Assembly (NCBI GenBank): GCA_964555565.1
Contig: CAZKTF010000018.1
Coordinates: forward strand, 1 to 28,567
Direction: 5' to 3'
Length of the DNA stretch: 28,567 nt
From: CAZKTF01 sp964555565
GTDB taxonomy: Bacteria; Planctomycetota; JAJSAM01; JAKLKS01
The position numbers were made by a program, and so were the translations under genes. This document shows positions 1 to 10,064 of the stretch, piece after piece. The first letter of the stretch is position 1; every line of letters starts with the position of its first letter. The notes beneath the pieces were generated by a model. That model did no database searches. It was not told the DNA's origin and worked only from the letters and a program-made list of their open reading frames with translations.

Positions 1-2142
1 AGCCCGGGGCCGGGAAGCCGGAGGGCGCGACGCCGGCCCCCGCCGCGGAGGCGCCTGCGCCGCGGCCGCCGCGCCTCCAGCCGAGGACCCAGGGGGAGCG
101 GGTGAAGGAGGCCTCGAAGGTCCTCGGCCCGGTCGTCCACGAGATCTACGCGGAGGGGCGCGTCCGCTTCCGGATCGGGGACCGCACGATCCGCACCGAG
201 CGGCTCTACGCGGACTTCCGCAGGTCGATCCTCGTCACCGGGAAGGTGACGCCCGCTCGTGGTCCGCGCCGAGCGGCTCCGGCGGACGGCCGTGAACGAG
301 CTGACCCTCGACCGCGCCTCCTACACCACCTGCGACTTCGGCGAGCCCCACTACCACTTCCAGTGCCGGGAGTTCGTCCTCGACGAGTACGACGACCACA
401 CCTCCTTCACCGCCTACAGGAACGTCCTCTGGTGGGACCCGGTGCCGATCCTCTACCTCCCGATTATCGCGGGGCGGTCCGACTTCTCCACCCGCCCGCT
501 CCGGGCGGTCAACGCGGGGCGGTCGAGCCGGTTCGGCACGGTCGTCGAGACCCTGTGGGGGGACGACATCCAGGCCGGCGGGGAGCGCTGGGGGGAGTGG
601 CGCCTCCACGCCGACGTGCGGACCCGGCGCGGGCTCGGCGGCGGGGTGGACGTGGACTACCGGACCGCGGACTACGAGGGCCGGGTGACCGGCTATTACC
701 AGCGGGACCGGGCGGACCGCGACGGCTTCGACGACAGCCCCGTCCCCCGGACCGGCCGCTGGCAGGGGAAGTTCGAGCACCGGCAGCGCCTCGGCGAGGA
801 CCTGAGGCTCGACCTCTCCTTCCGGGACTTCTCCGACCGCAACTACCAGCCGGAGTACTTCCGGAAGGACGCCCTGGAGGAGCGGGAGCCGGAGACCTAC
901 GCCCACCTCCGCTGGGCCCACGGGACCGACCTGGCGGCCCTCACGGGCGAGGTCCGCACGGCCCCCTTCCTCACCCAGACCGAGAGGCTCCCCGGGGCCG
1001 AGGTCCACCGGGTGGGCGGCGGGGTCCCCCTGGGGCCGCTGCGCGGGGTCCTCGACAGCCTCACCTACTCCGTGGACGCCGAGGGCGGGCGCCTGGACCG
1101 GCTCTACGACCAGCGGCTCGGCCCGACGGGGGAGCGGGTCTGGCGGGTGGACGCCGCGGCCCGCCTGGAGGGATCCGCCGGGCTCGGCCCCGTGCGCATC
1201 GTCCCCTTCCTCGCGGCGGGGCGGACCGGCTGGCAGGCGGACAGCCTCCCCGACGGGAGCGACGCGGCCGACCGGCTCGATTTCGCCGGGGGCGTGCGGG
1301 CGGCGATCGAGGCGCGGCGCGACTTCCCCGCGGCCTCGAGCGACCTCTTCGGGTTCCGCGGGATGCGCCACGTGGTGGGCCTCGACGCCCTCTACTTCAA
1401 CCGCTGGTCGGTGGACCGGGCCCCGGGGGACCTCGTCCCGCTCGACTCCCTGGAGTCCCTCGAGCGGGTCGAGGTCGTGGGGGCCCGCCTGCGCAACCGG
1501 CTCCAGGTCGTGCGCGGCGGCCGGCGCGTGGATTGGATCGACCTCGAGGTCCGCGGGCTCTACTTCCCCGACGGGCTCCGGGGGAGGGCCCCGATCCCGG
1601 GGTTCCGCGAGGAGGGCGTGGAGGGCCCGCGGTTCCAGGACTTCACCGGGGAGGAGAAGTACCGCGCGGCCCCGCTCCGGGGGCGGTGGGGGCCCTGGGA
1701 GGGGGACCTCCGCGTGATGCTCCGGGAGAACCTCTTCCTCGCGGGGGAGGGGGAATACGACCCCTACGACGGGGCGCTCCGCACGAGCCTCCTCGGGGTG
1801 CGCTGGTTCGTCCTCCCGAAGGCCTCCATCTACGCCGGGGACCGGCGGATCCGCGGGGACAGCGACATCTACACGCTCAAGGCCGACTGGTCGGTCTCCG
1901 ACCGCTGGGCCCTCGGGGTGACCCAGCAGGCGGACCTCCGCTCGGGCAAGGGGATGCTCTCCGAGATCGCGGTCCGCCGCCTGCTGCACGACTTCGTCAT
2001 CGAGTTCTCGTTCCGGGACGAGCGGACGAGCCACGACCGGTCCTTCCGCGTCTCGATCATCCCCACCTCCCTCTGGGTCGCCCCCACCTCCCTGGAGAAG
2101 GTCGGGAGCCTCGACTACGACGCGAAGCGGTGGTACCGCTGA
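1..2142 (+). CDS. lptD: LptD/OstA-like outer-membrane LPS-assembly protein (5' partial, frameshifted)
   Basis: The family inserts lipopolysaccharide into the outer membrane as a beta-barrel. The reading frame is open to the left edge: a Pro/Ala-rich stretch, then an OstA-like strand region (IYAEGRVRFRIGDRTIRTERL) in frame 3 to about 250. Frame 1 then continues with VVRAERLRRTAVNELTLDRA, the TTC-type motif YTTCDFGEPHYHF, and NVLWWDPVPILYLP, a typical LptD stretch. The rest is alternating aromatic/charged barrel sequence ending at a TGA at 2140-2142. The two frames join cleanly if one C is removed from the CCC at 252-254. Frame 1 alone has a TGA at 247, so the two halves are one gene with a one-base insertion, either a sequencing error or a real lesion. 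About 710 codons are visible; the true start and signal peptide lie outside the window. The LptD call rests on motif resemblance; another OstA-type barrel is possible. Confidence 0.72.
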
Positions 2143-2161
2143 GGGCGCCGCCGCGCGAGGG

Positions 2162-2167
2162 TATCAT
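2162..2167 (+). promoter_or_regulatory. Possible leaderless -10 element (TATCAT) before the DUF983 gene
   Basis: TATCAT lies exactly 6 nt before the GTG at 2174, where a -10 box would put the transcript start on the start codon. No good -35 hexamer sits 17 nt upstream. Similar boxes precede the genes starting at 14480, 15327 and 20674. Confidence 0.35.
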
Positions 2168-2173
2168 TCATCC

Positions 2174-2680
2174 GTGGGTCCCCGGCAACCCGCACCGGCG
2201 CGCGTCCTCCTCCACCGTGCGCTTCGCCTCCGCTGCCCCGCCTGCGGGGAGGGCCCGGTGTTCCTCCGGGGGCTCAAGCGGGCGCGGCGCTGCTCCGGGT
2301 GCGGCCGGGAGTTCGAGCGCGGGGCGGGCTACTGGGTCGGGGGCTCGGAGGTCCACATGATCGGGACCTTCGCGCTGTCCGGGTGCGTGCTGTTCCCCCT
2401 GGTGGCCCTGGCCGGGTTCTCCGCGGGCGCGGTCCTGGCGGCCTCGGCGGCGCACCTCGCGCTCTCCATCGCCTCCGTCCGCCACTCCCGGGCGCTGTTC
2501 CTCGCGCTGGACTACGGGCTCGACCCCGGCCCGGCCGCCGGGCCCCCGGGCCCCGATCGGGAGCGGAGGTCGCCGCACGACGGGGTGCCGCCTCCGCCCG
2601 TGCCCCGCGGCGGGCGGCGGGCGAGGAAGGAAGTCGCCCGGACGGGTTTCGCGGCCGCTTTCCCTCCCCGGGCGGAGTGA
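2174..2680 (+). CDS. DUF983 family zinc-ribbon membrane protein
   Basis: This 168-residue protein has the DUF983 layout. A four-Cys zinc ribbon (C21-x2-C24 and C40-x2-C43, within CPACGEGPVF and CSGCGREFERGAGYWVG) is followed by a hydrophobic region at about 62-100 that can form two membrane segments, then the family tail motif RHSRALFLALDYGLDP. The biochemical role of DUF983 is not known to me. After residue 120 there is a Pro/Arg-rich tail of about 50 residues that is longer than usual. Its codons still look coding, but a late frameshift is possible. GTG at 2174 is the only reasonable start ahead of the zinc ribbon. It has no clear Shine-Dalgarno sequence but has a -10-like TATCAT 6 nt upstream. 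It lies 31 bases after lptD and 19 bases before coaD. Confidence 0.8.
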   Translation: MGPRQPAPARVLLHRALRLRCPACGEGPVFLRGLKRARRCSGCGREFERGAGYWVGGSEVHMIGTFALSGCVLFPLVALAGFSAGAVLAASAAHLALSIASVRHSRALFLALDYGLDPGPAAGPPGPDRERRSPHDGVPPPPVPRGGRRARKEVARTGFAAAFPPRAE

Positions 2681-2699
2681 ATCCGGCGAAGATGGCCGG

Positions 2700-3233
2700 A
2701 TGCGGCGCGCCCTCTACGCCGGGACCTTCGACCCGGTCACGCTGGGCCACCTGGACCTGATCGAGCGGGGGACGGCGCTCTTCCCCCGGCTGACCGTAGG
2801 GGTGGCCGAGAACGTGCGCAAGCAGGCGCTCTTCACCACGGAGGAGCGGGCGGCGTTCCTGCGCGGGGAGGTCCGGAAGCGGAGGCTCCGCGGCGTGGAC
2901 GTGCAGGTCGTCGGCGGCCTCGTGGTGGACTGGGCGCGGGCGCACGGGTTCGGGGTCCTCCTCCGGGGGCTCCGGACCACGAGCGACTTCGAGTACGAGT
3001 ACCAGATGGCGCTGACCAACAGGGCGCTCGCGGGGGACGTCGAGACGGTCTTCGTCATGCCCTCGGAGCGCTTCGCGTACCTCTCCTCGACGCTCATCCG
3101 GGAGGTGGTGCGCGGCGGGGGGGACGTCTCGCGGTGGGTGCCACGGCCGGTGGAGCGGGCGCTCCGGGAGAGGCTGGGGGGGCCCGGAGCGCCTCGGGCG
3201 GGCGGGCGGGCGAAGAGGAGGAAGAAGGCATGA
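2700..3233 (+). CDS. coaD: Phosphopantetheine adenylyltransferase (CoaD)
   Basis: Transfers AMP from ATP to 4'-phosphopantetheine, giving dephospho-CoA, the penultimate step of coenzyme A synthesis; cytosolic. The 177 residues carry all family marks: GTFDP (8-12), the nucleotidyltransferase motif TLGH (14-17), LLRGLR (87-92), DFEYEYQMALTNR, and SSTLIRE (129-135). The core is of usual length (about 160), with a short basic Gly/Ala/Arg tail ending KRRKKA. The ATG at 2700 is chosen because the first strand begins four residues later; the Shine-Dalgarno signal is weak. Its stop overlaps the next ATG (ATGA at 3230-3233), so the peptide-transporter genes are probably translationally coupled to it. 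Identification is secure. Confidence 0.97.
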   Translation: MRRALYAGTFDPVTLGHLDLIERGTALFPRLTVGVAENVRKQALFTTEERAAFLRGEVRKRRLRGVDVQVVGGLVVDWARAHGFGVLLRGLRTTSDFEYEYQMALTNRALAGDVETVFVMPSERFAYLSSTLIREVVRGGGDVSRWVPRPVERALRERLGGPGAPRAGGRAKRRKKA

Positions 3234-5353
3234 ACCGGGCGGCACGGCGCGCGGCGTGGCTGGCGGCGTCCCTCTCCGCGGCGGCGGCGGGGATCCTCCT
3301 GGCGGCGCCTCGGGCGCTCCCGGAGGAGGGCCCCGGGGTTGGCAAGGGGGCCGGCGTGCCCGCCTATCCCTCCGACCCCGCGGAGATCGTCCGGGCCGTG
3401 AAGGAGGGGCGTCTTCCCCCCCTCGCTCCTTGGCCCCGGTTCCGCGGGACCGTGCCGGTTCCCCCCTTTGGAGCCGAACCCCCGGTAGACGCGCTCAACG
3501 CGGTCCCGGCGGGCAAGGAAGCGTGGTCGAGGCCTGCCGAGGGGGGGACGCTCGTCGTCCAGTACAACTCGGCGCCGAAAGTCCTCAACCACATCATCGA
3601 CAACTCCGCGGTCATCACCTACGTCAACGAGCTGACCAACGCGTACCTCATCCACCAGCACAAGGTGAAGTTCTCCTACGGGGTCCCGTCGAAGGAGGAC
3701 CCGCAGCACGTGTTCGAATCGGAGAACCCCCACGACCTCGCGCTCCGGTACGTTAAGGAGGACACGCTCCTGCGGGCCGCGACCGGGGGGGGCGGGAAGG
3801 CGATCGGGACGGCCCTCGCCTACGGCGCGGTGACCGACACCGGGGACGCCTGGGAGGTCCGCCCGATCGCGGTCCAGGCGGTCGAGGGGGAGACCCGCAA
3901 GCCGGAGACCTTCCCGAAGCGCCCGGGGGACCGTGTCCTCCGTGGGACCTTCGTGACCGTCTTTCTCCGCCCGGGGGTGAAGTGGCACGACGGGGCGCCG
4001 TTCCGCGCCCAGGACGTCGAGTTCAGCGTCAAGGTGATCCAGAACCCGCTCGTGAACTCGGACAACCTCAAGACCTACTTCGAGATGGTGAAGGAGTGCC
4101 GGGCGCTGAACGACACCACGCTGCGCTGGGTCCTCGACCGCCAGTACTTCGGCGCCGACGACACGACGGTGGGGGGGAACCTGGAGGTCGTCCCCCTCCA
4201 CGCCTACCGGGCGGCGTTCGAGAAGGAGAAGCCCGGCGTCCCCTTCGACCCCTCGGGCCAGGCCTTCGCCCAGTTCTTCAACAACCACACGCCCCTCAAC
4301 GAGAGGCCCCTCGGCACGGGTCCCTACCGCGTGGCGGAGTTCAACCAGTCGCGCTCGGTGGTCCTGGAGCGGAACCCCCACTACTTCGGCCCGCGGACGC
4401 CGGCCGACCGGATCGTCTGGAAGTGGATCAACGACCCGGTCGCGGCCCTCCAGGCCCTCCAGAGCGGGGAGATCGACTTCGCCGCGCACGGGCTCACCGC
4501 CGAGCTCTACACCTCGGTCATGGCCGAGCCGCGGTTCCAGGACCGCTTCGCGCGGGCATACTGGTTCACGCCCTCCTTCTCCTTCGTCTCCTGGAACGTC
4601 ACGGTGGACTGCCTGAAGGACCCGAACGTGAGGGCGGCGCTCGGCCTCCTGGCCGACCGCCCGTCCTACGTGGAGAAGAAGCTCCACGGGGTCTCGGTGC
4701 TGACCTCGGGGGACAACTTCCTGGCCGGCCCGGCCTTCGACCGCGAGGTCCTGCCCATGGCGTTCGACCCGAAGGCCGCCGAGGAGATCCTCGACGAGGC
4801 CGGCTGGTACGACCGGGACGGCGACGAGATCCGGGACAAGGACGGGAAGAAGCTGGAGTTCAACCTCCTCATCCCGTCCGGCAGCAAGACGATGAAGGAG
4901 TTCGTGCCGGTGTGGCTGGAGGCCCTGAAGAAGGCCGGGGTCTCCATGAAGGTCAGCGAGCTCGACTGGGCCGCCTTCGTGGACCGCTTCGACACGAAGA
5001 AGTTCGACGCGATCGCGCTCTCCTACGCGATGGACCCGGAGAGCGACCCCCACCAGCTCTGGCACTCCTCCTGGACGGCCCCGGACAAGCGGCAGCCCAA
5101 CACCTTCGCGGACCCGCGGGCGGACGCCCTGATCGACGCGATCCGCCCCTGCCTGGACCGCGAGGAGCGCTGGCGCTACCAGAAGGCCCTCCACCGGATC
5201 CTCGACGCGGAGCAGCCCTTCCTCTTCCTCTGGGCGACGCCCGAGATCGCGGGGTGGTCCCGGAGGTGGCGCGGCGTGAAGCTCTACCCGCGCCGGCCGG
5301 GGTTCGACCTCATGGAGTGGTACGTCCCCAGGGAGCTCCAGGAGGGGAGGTAG
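3230..5353 (+). CDS. Peptide ABC transporter substrate-binding protein 1 (family 5, long form)
   Basis: Periplasmic solute-binding protein of the OppA/DppA (SBP_bac_5) family, expected to deliver peptides or similar solutes to the downstream permeases. It has 707 residues against the usual 500-600. The N-terminus is a signal peptide (MNRAARRAAWLAASLSAAAA, cleavage probably after APRA); no lipobox Cys is seen. About 75 extra residues precede the core, which starts near GGTLVVQ (105). Core motifs are LRPGVKWHDGAPF (about 246-258), LGTGPYRVAEF, and ERNPHYFG. A DxDxD loop (DRDGDEIRDKDG) resembles a calcium-binding turn common in this family. The ATG at 3230 has a strong GAGGAGGA upstream and overlaps the coaD stop. 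The substrate cannot be told from sequence. Confidence 0.9.
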   Translation: MNRAARRAAWLAASLSAAAAGILLAAPRALPEEGPGVGKGAGVPAYPSDPAEIVRAVKEGRLPPLAPWPRFRGTVPVPPFGAEPPVDALNAVPAGKEAWSRPAEGGTLVVQYNSAPKVLNHIIDNSAVITYVNELTNAYLIHQHKVKFSYGVPSKEDPQHVFESENPHDLALRYVKEDTLLRAATGGGGKAIGTALAYGAVTDTGDAWEVRPIAVQAVEGETRKPETFPKRPGDRVLRGTFVTVFLRPGVKWHDGAPFRAQDVEFSVKVIQNPLVNSDNLKTYFEMVKECRALNDTTLRWVLDRQYFGADDTTVGGNLEVVPLHAYRAAFEKEKPGVPFDPSGQAFAQFFNNHTPLNERPLGTGPYRVAEFNQSRSVVLERNPHYFGPRTPADRIVWKWINDPVAALQALQSGEIDFAAHGLTAELYTSVMAEPRFQDRFARAYWFTPSFSFVSWNVTVDCLKDPNVRAALGLLADRPSYVEKKLHGVSVLTSGDNFLAGPAFDREVLPMAFDPKAAEEILDEAGWYDRDGDEIRDKDGKKLEFNLLIPSGSKTMKEFVPVWLEALKKAGVSMKVSELDWAAFVDRFDTKKFDAIALSYAMDPESDPHQLWHSSWTAPDKRQPNTFADPRADALIDAIRPCLDREERWRYQKALHRILDAEQPFLFLWATPEIAGWSRRWRGVKLYPRRPGFDLMEWYVPRELQEGR

Positions 5354-5375
5354 CGGCGGGCCCGCGGGGGGACCG

Positions 5376-6398
5376 GTGAAGACCTACCTCCTCAAGAGGC
5401 TTCTCCTCATCCCGCTCACCCTGTTCGGGATCACGGTCATCGCGTTCTTCGTGATCCACCTCGCCCCGGGAGACCCCGCGACGCTCAAGCGACGGGGGAT
5501 GATGGAGGGGCGGAAGGCGGACGCCGAGCGGGGGAGCGAGGACGCCGTCCAGAAGTTCCGCGAGCGGTACAGCCTGGACAAGCCGCTCCCTGTCCAGTAC
5601 GGGCTCTGGCTCGGCCGCCTGGCCCGCGGCGACCTCGGCCGGACCTTCCAGAGCGACAAGGACATCTGGGAGGAGATGAAGCCCCGGCTCGCGGTCACGA
5701 TCGGGCTCGAGGTCGTCTCCCTGTTCCTCATCTTCGCGGTGGCGATCCCGATCGGGATCTTCTCGGCCTGGCGGCCGGAGTCCCTCCTCGACCGGCTCTC
5801 GTCCTTCGTCCTGTTCGTCCTGTACTCGCTCCCGTCGTTCTGGGCGGCCACGATGCTCATCATCGTCTTCGGGGACCGGGAGCACGCCCCGCTCGGGCTG
5901 TGGTTCCCCGTCTCCGGCCTCCAGTCGGAGCGCCTCGGGGACGCCTCGGCCTGGGAGAGGTTCGTCGATCTCGCGCACCACGCCTTCCTCCCGATCCTCT
6001 GCCTCTCCTACGGGACCCTCGCCGTCGTCTCCCGGTACATGCGCAGCGGGATGCTGGAGGTCATCCGGCAGGACTACGTCCGGACGGCCCGGGCGAAGGG
6101 GCTGCCCGAGCGGAAGGTGGTCCTCAAGCACGCGCTCCGCAACGCGCTCTTCCCGATCATCACGCTGGCGGCGGCGCTCCTCCCCGTCGTGGTCGCGGGG
6201 AGCATCATCGTGGAGTACATCTTCTCCATCCCCGGGATGGGCTGGTACACGCTCGACGCGATCCACAACCGCGAGTACGACGTGATCATGGCGACGCTGC
6301 TGCTCTCGGCGGTCCTCGAGCTGGGGGCGATCCTGGTGGCGGACATCCTGTACGCGGTGGTGGACCCCCGCGTCTCCTACGAGGCGGCGCCGGCATGA
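5376..6398 (+). CDS. Peptide ABC transporter permease, OppB/DppB type (set 1)
   Basis: Inner-membrane permease, 340 residues. The family N-terminus (YLLKRLLLIPLTLFGITVIAF, then APGDP) gives the first membrane helix. The EAA coupling loop, which contacts the ATPases, is clear: RQDYVRTARAKGLPERKVV followed by KHALRNALFPIIT. The C-terminus DPRVSYE is typical. An acidic/basic insertion after APGDP is slightly longer than in DppB. The GTG at 5376 follows a G-rich ribosome site (GGGGGGA); no ATG start lies nearby. Its TGA overlaps the next ATG at 6395 (ATGA), so it should be co-translated with the OppC partner. It should form a heterodimeric channel with that partner. Confidence 0.95.
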   Translation: MKTYLLKRLLLIPLTLFGITVIAFFVIHLAPGDPATLKRRGMMEGRKADAERGSEDAVQKFRERYSLDKPLPVQYGLWLGRLARGDLGRTFQSDKDIWEEMKPRLAVTIGLEVVSLFLIFAVAIPIGIFSAWRPESLLDRLSSFVLFVLYSLPSFWAATMLIIVFGDREHAPLGLWFPVSGLQSERLGDASAWERFVDLAHHAFLPILCLSYGTLAVVSRYMRSGMLEVIRQDYVRTARAKGLPERKVVLKHALRNALFPIITLAAALLPVVVAGSIIVEYIFSIPGMGWYTLDAIHNREYDVIMATLLLSAVLELGAILVADILYAVVDPRVSYEAAPA

Positions 6399-7951
6399 CC
6401 CCCGCGCCCCCCGCCCCGGTCCCCCCGAAGGGACGATCCCAGTTCGACATCGCGTTCGCGATGTTCGTCAAGCGGAGGCGGGCGGTCGTCGCCCTGGCGA
6501 TCCTGGCGGTCTTCTTCTACGGGGCCATCTGGGCGCCGCTCCTCGCGAGCGGCATCCCGCTCCACTTCCGCGGGTACGACCGGGCGCCGGCCGAGAAGGC
6601 GTGGCGGCTGGCGCACCTGGAGTCCGCCTCGCTCTCGCGCGGGCTAGGCGGGAGGGAGCGGCCGCCGCGGGAGAAGACGGAGAAGTCCTTCGAGGTCGTC
6701 GCCTTCCAGCTGGAGCGCCTGGAGCGGGGCCTGGCCGAGGCTCCGGCGGCCCGGGTGCGCCAGGTCCGGGAACGCCTCGCCCGAGCGCGCGAGGCCTGGG
6801 CCGCGAGCCTCCCCGGGCCGGCCTCCGCGGCTCCCCCGGCGGACCCCGCGGCCGCGGCGACGCTCAAGGACCTGGCCGCGGAGATCAAGGCGAAACTGAA
6901 CCCGGCCGAGGCGGGGCTCCGACGGGAGACGCGCTGGCCCGCGTTCCGCGCGCTCCACCCCCCGGACGCCGGCCTCATGGCCCTCTCGCTCTCGGCGCTG
7001 GCGGCGATCCCGTGGATGCGCTCCCGCCCCGGCCGGCCGCGACGGCCGCGGGCGGCCGCCGCGGTGGCGCTGGTCCCGGCCCTGCTGGCCGCGGGGGGGT
7101 GGGGGCTGCTCGTGGACCGGTTCGAGGACCCCACGGACTACAAGGGCGGGATCCGGGCCGGGACCATCGTCGCGGAGGCCGTCACGTATCCTCCGGTCGC
7201 GTTCGGGCTGAACGAGAACGACCTCTCGCAGGTCGTGCAGCCCCCGTCGCCCGAGCACGCGCTGGGTACCGACGAGAGCGGCCGGGACACCCTCTGCCGC
7301 CTCCTCTGGGGGTCGCGGATCTCCCTCTCCGTGGGGTTCGTGGCCGTCGGGATCTACGTCCTGCTCGGCACCGTCATCGGCGCGGTGGCGGGGTTCTTCG
7401 GAGGGTGGACGGACATCCTGATCTCCCGGTTCATCGAGTGGGTGATCTGCTTCCCCACGTTCTTCCTCATCCTCGTGATCTCGGCTTTCCTCCAGGAGAG
7501 GACGGTCTTCGGCTGGGAGCCGCCCCAGCTCCTCGTGATCATGGTCGTCATCGGGGTCACGGGGTGGCCGAGCGTGGCCCGGCTCGTCCGCGCCGAGTTC
7601 CTGCGGCTCGTCGGGCAGGACTTCGTCCTGGCGGCCCGGGCGCTGGGGACCGGGCAGGCGAGGATCATCTTCGGGCACGTCCTCCCCAACGCCCTGGCCC
7701 CCGTCTTCGTCACGGCGACCTTCGGGGTGGCTGGCGCGATCCTCACCGAGTCGGCCCTCTCGTTCCTGGGGCTGGGGATCAAGGTCCCGAACCCGTCCTG
7801 GGGGGGGATGCTGAACGCCGCCCACGGGTACGAGCCGGTCTCGGGCTGGATCTTCCTCTGGCCGGGACTCGCGATCTTCCTGGTCATCACCTGTTACAAC
7901 CTCGTGGGCGAGGCGCTGCGCGACGCGCTCGACCCGAGGCTGCGGCAATGA
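6395..7951 (+). CDS. Peptide ABC transporter permease, OppC/DppC type, with a large N-terminal insertion (set 1)
   Basis: Partner permease of the preceding OppB-type protein. At 518 residues it is much longer than the usual 280-310. Helix 1 is at about 30-50 (VVALAILAVFFYGAIWAPLL). The conserved LGTDESGRD motif, normally 40-50 residues later, is at 290-298. In between lie a charged, probably helical coil (about 65-180), two extra hydrophobic segments (about 191-208 and 219-240), and a short soluble part. The C-terminal half is canonical, with EAA loop GQDFVLAARALGTGQARII and HVLPNALAP, SFLGLGIKVPNPSWG, and DALDPRLRQ. ATG at 6395 overlaps the oppB stop. Frame and codon use are continuous through the insertion, so it is part of the protein and not a frameshift artefact. 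The function of the insertion is unknown. Confidence 0.92.
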   Translation: MTPAPPAPVPPKGRSQFDIAFAMFVKRRRAVVALAILAVFFYGAIWAPLLASGIPLHFRGYDRAPAEKAWRLAHLESASLSRGLGGRERPPREKTEKSFEVVAFQLERLERGLAEAPAARVRQVRERLARAREAWAASLPGPASAAPPADPAAAATLKDLAAEIKAKLNPAEAGLRRETRWPAFRALHPPDAGLMALSLSALAAIPWMRSRPGRPRRPRAAAAVALVPALLAAGGWGLLVDRFEDPTDYKGGIRAGTIVAEAVTYPPVAFGLNENDLSQVVQPPSPEHALGTDESGRDTLCRLLWGSRISLSVGFVAVGIYVLLGTVIGAVAGFFGGWTDILISRFIEWVICFPTFFLILVISAFLQERTVFGWEPPQLLVIMVVIGVTGWPSVARLVRAEFLRLVGQDFVLAARALGTGQARIIFGHVLPNALAPVFVTATFGVAGAILTESALSFLGLGIKVPNPSWGGMLNAAHGYEPVSGWIFLWPGLAIFLVITCYNLVGEALRDALDPRLRQ

Positions 7952-7971
7952 CGGCGGGGGGAGGAGGTCGG

Positions 7972-8979
<1,008 letters not shown>

Positions 8980-8981
8980 CG

Positions 8982-10064
8982 ATGGCGGTCGAGCTCCAGA
9001 ACGCGGAGACGATCCTCCAGGTCCGGGACCTGCGGAAGCACTTCCCCATCCGCAAGGGGCTCTTCAGCACGATCCGCGGCTGGGTGAAGGCCGTGGACGG
9101 GGTCTCCTTCGACCTCGCCCGCGGGGAGACGCTGGGGATCGTGGGGGAGTCGGGGTGCGGGAAGACCACGGCCGGGCGCGCCCTGCTGCGCCTCCTCGAC
9201 CCCGTGACCGGGGGGAGCGCCTCCTTCCTCGGACAGGACCTCTTCGCGCTCCAGGGGGAGGAGCTTCGGAAGACCCGCCGCCACATGCAGATCATCTTCC
9301 AGGACCCCTACGGGTCGCTCAACCCGCGCATGACCGTGGAGTCCATCGTGGGGGAGGCCCTCCAGGTCCACGGGGTCGTGAAGGGCCGCGCGGAGCGGCG
9401 CGAGCGGGTGCAGGGGCTCCTCACGGAGGTCGGCCTCGACCCGGTGCGGCACATCACGCGCTACCCGCACGAGTTCTCCGGAGGGCAGCGCCAGCGCATC
9501 GGGATCGCCCGGGCCATCGCGCTGGACCCGGAGCTCATCGTCTGCGACGAGCCGGTCTCGGCGCTGGACGTCTCCATCCAGGCCCAGATCCTGAACCTCC
9601 TCCAGGACCTCCGGGAGCGGAAGAACCTCTCCTACCTCTTCATCGCCCACGACCTGAAGGTGGTCGAGCACATCAGCCACCGGGTCGCGGTCATGTACCT
9701 GGGCGAGATCGTCGAGACCGCGCCCTCCGAGGAGCTCTACCGGAACCCGATCCACCCCTACACGAAGGCGCTCCTTTCGGCCATCCCGGTCGCCGACCCC
9801 TCGGTGGCCGCCAAGCACGACATCCTGACCGGCGAGCCGCCGACGCCCATCAACCCGCCGAAGGGGTGCCACTTCTCCCCCCGCTGCCCCTTCGTCGAGG
9901 CCCGCTGCCGCGACGGGGCGAACCCGGTCCCGGTCTACGAGGTCGGGGCGGGCCACAGGGTCCAGTGCATCCTCGCGGAGAAGGTCGGCGGGAAGGTCGT
10001 CGAGCGGCGCCCGCCCCACCTGGACGGGGCGGAGGTCCCGGCGACCGCGGGGGCGAGGGCGTGA
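8982..10064 (+). CDS. Peptide ABC transporter ATPase, OppF/DppF type
   Basis: Second ATPase of the importer, 360 residues, complete. Walker A GESGCGKT (55-62), Q-loop IFQDPYGSLNPRMTV, signature FSGGQRQRIGIARAIAL, Walker B LIVCDEPVSALDVS, and switch His in FIAHDLKVV. The C-terminal domain has NPIHPYTKALL and four Cys (CHFSPRC, RC, QC), as in cluster-binding Opp/Dpp ATPases. ATG at 8982 follows AGGAGGT with 6 nt spacing; the gap from oppD is two bases. Its stop overlaps the GTG of the second binding protein (GTGA at 10061). Because only one ATPase pair is present between two permease pairs, it probably serves both, which is inference. Confidence 0.97.
   Translation: MAVELQNAETILQVRDLRKHFPIRKGLFSTIRGWVKAVDGVSFDLARGETLGIVGESGCGKTTAGRALLRLLDPVTGGSASFLGQDLFALQGEELRKTRRHMQIIFQDPYGSLNPRMTVESIVGEALQVHGVVKGRAERRERVQGLLTEVGLDPVRHITRYPHEFSGGQRQRIGIARAIALDPELIVCDEPVSALDVSIQAQILNLLQDLRERKNLSYLFIAHDLKVVEHISHRVAVMYLGEIVETAPSEELYRNPIHPYTKALLSAIPVADPSVAAKHDILTGEPPTPINPPKGCHFSPRCPFVEARCRDGANPVPVYEVGAGHRVQCILAEKVGGKVVERRPPHLDGAEVPATAGARA

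Noticed and set aside
254..2360. Continuation of frame 3 through the LptD-like gene
   Set aside because: After about 250 it becomes Arg/Pro/Gly-rich noise, while frame 1 shows the family motifs. It only looks long because of the frameshift.
2714..5194. 826-codon open frame on the - strand opposite coaD and the first binding protein
   Set aside because: Both sense frames are recognised families; the antisense product has no recognisable motif.
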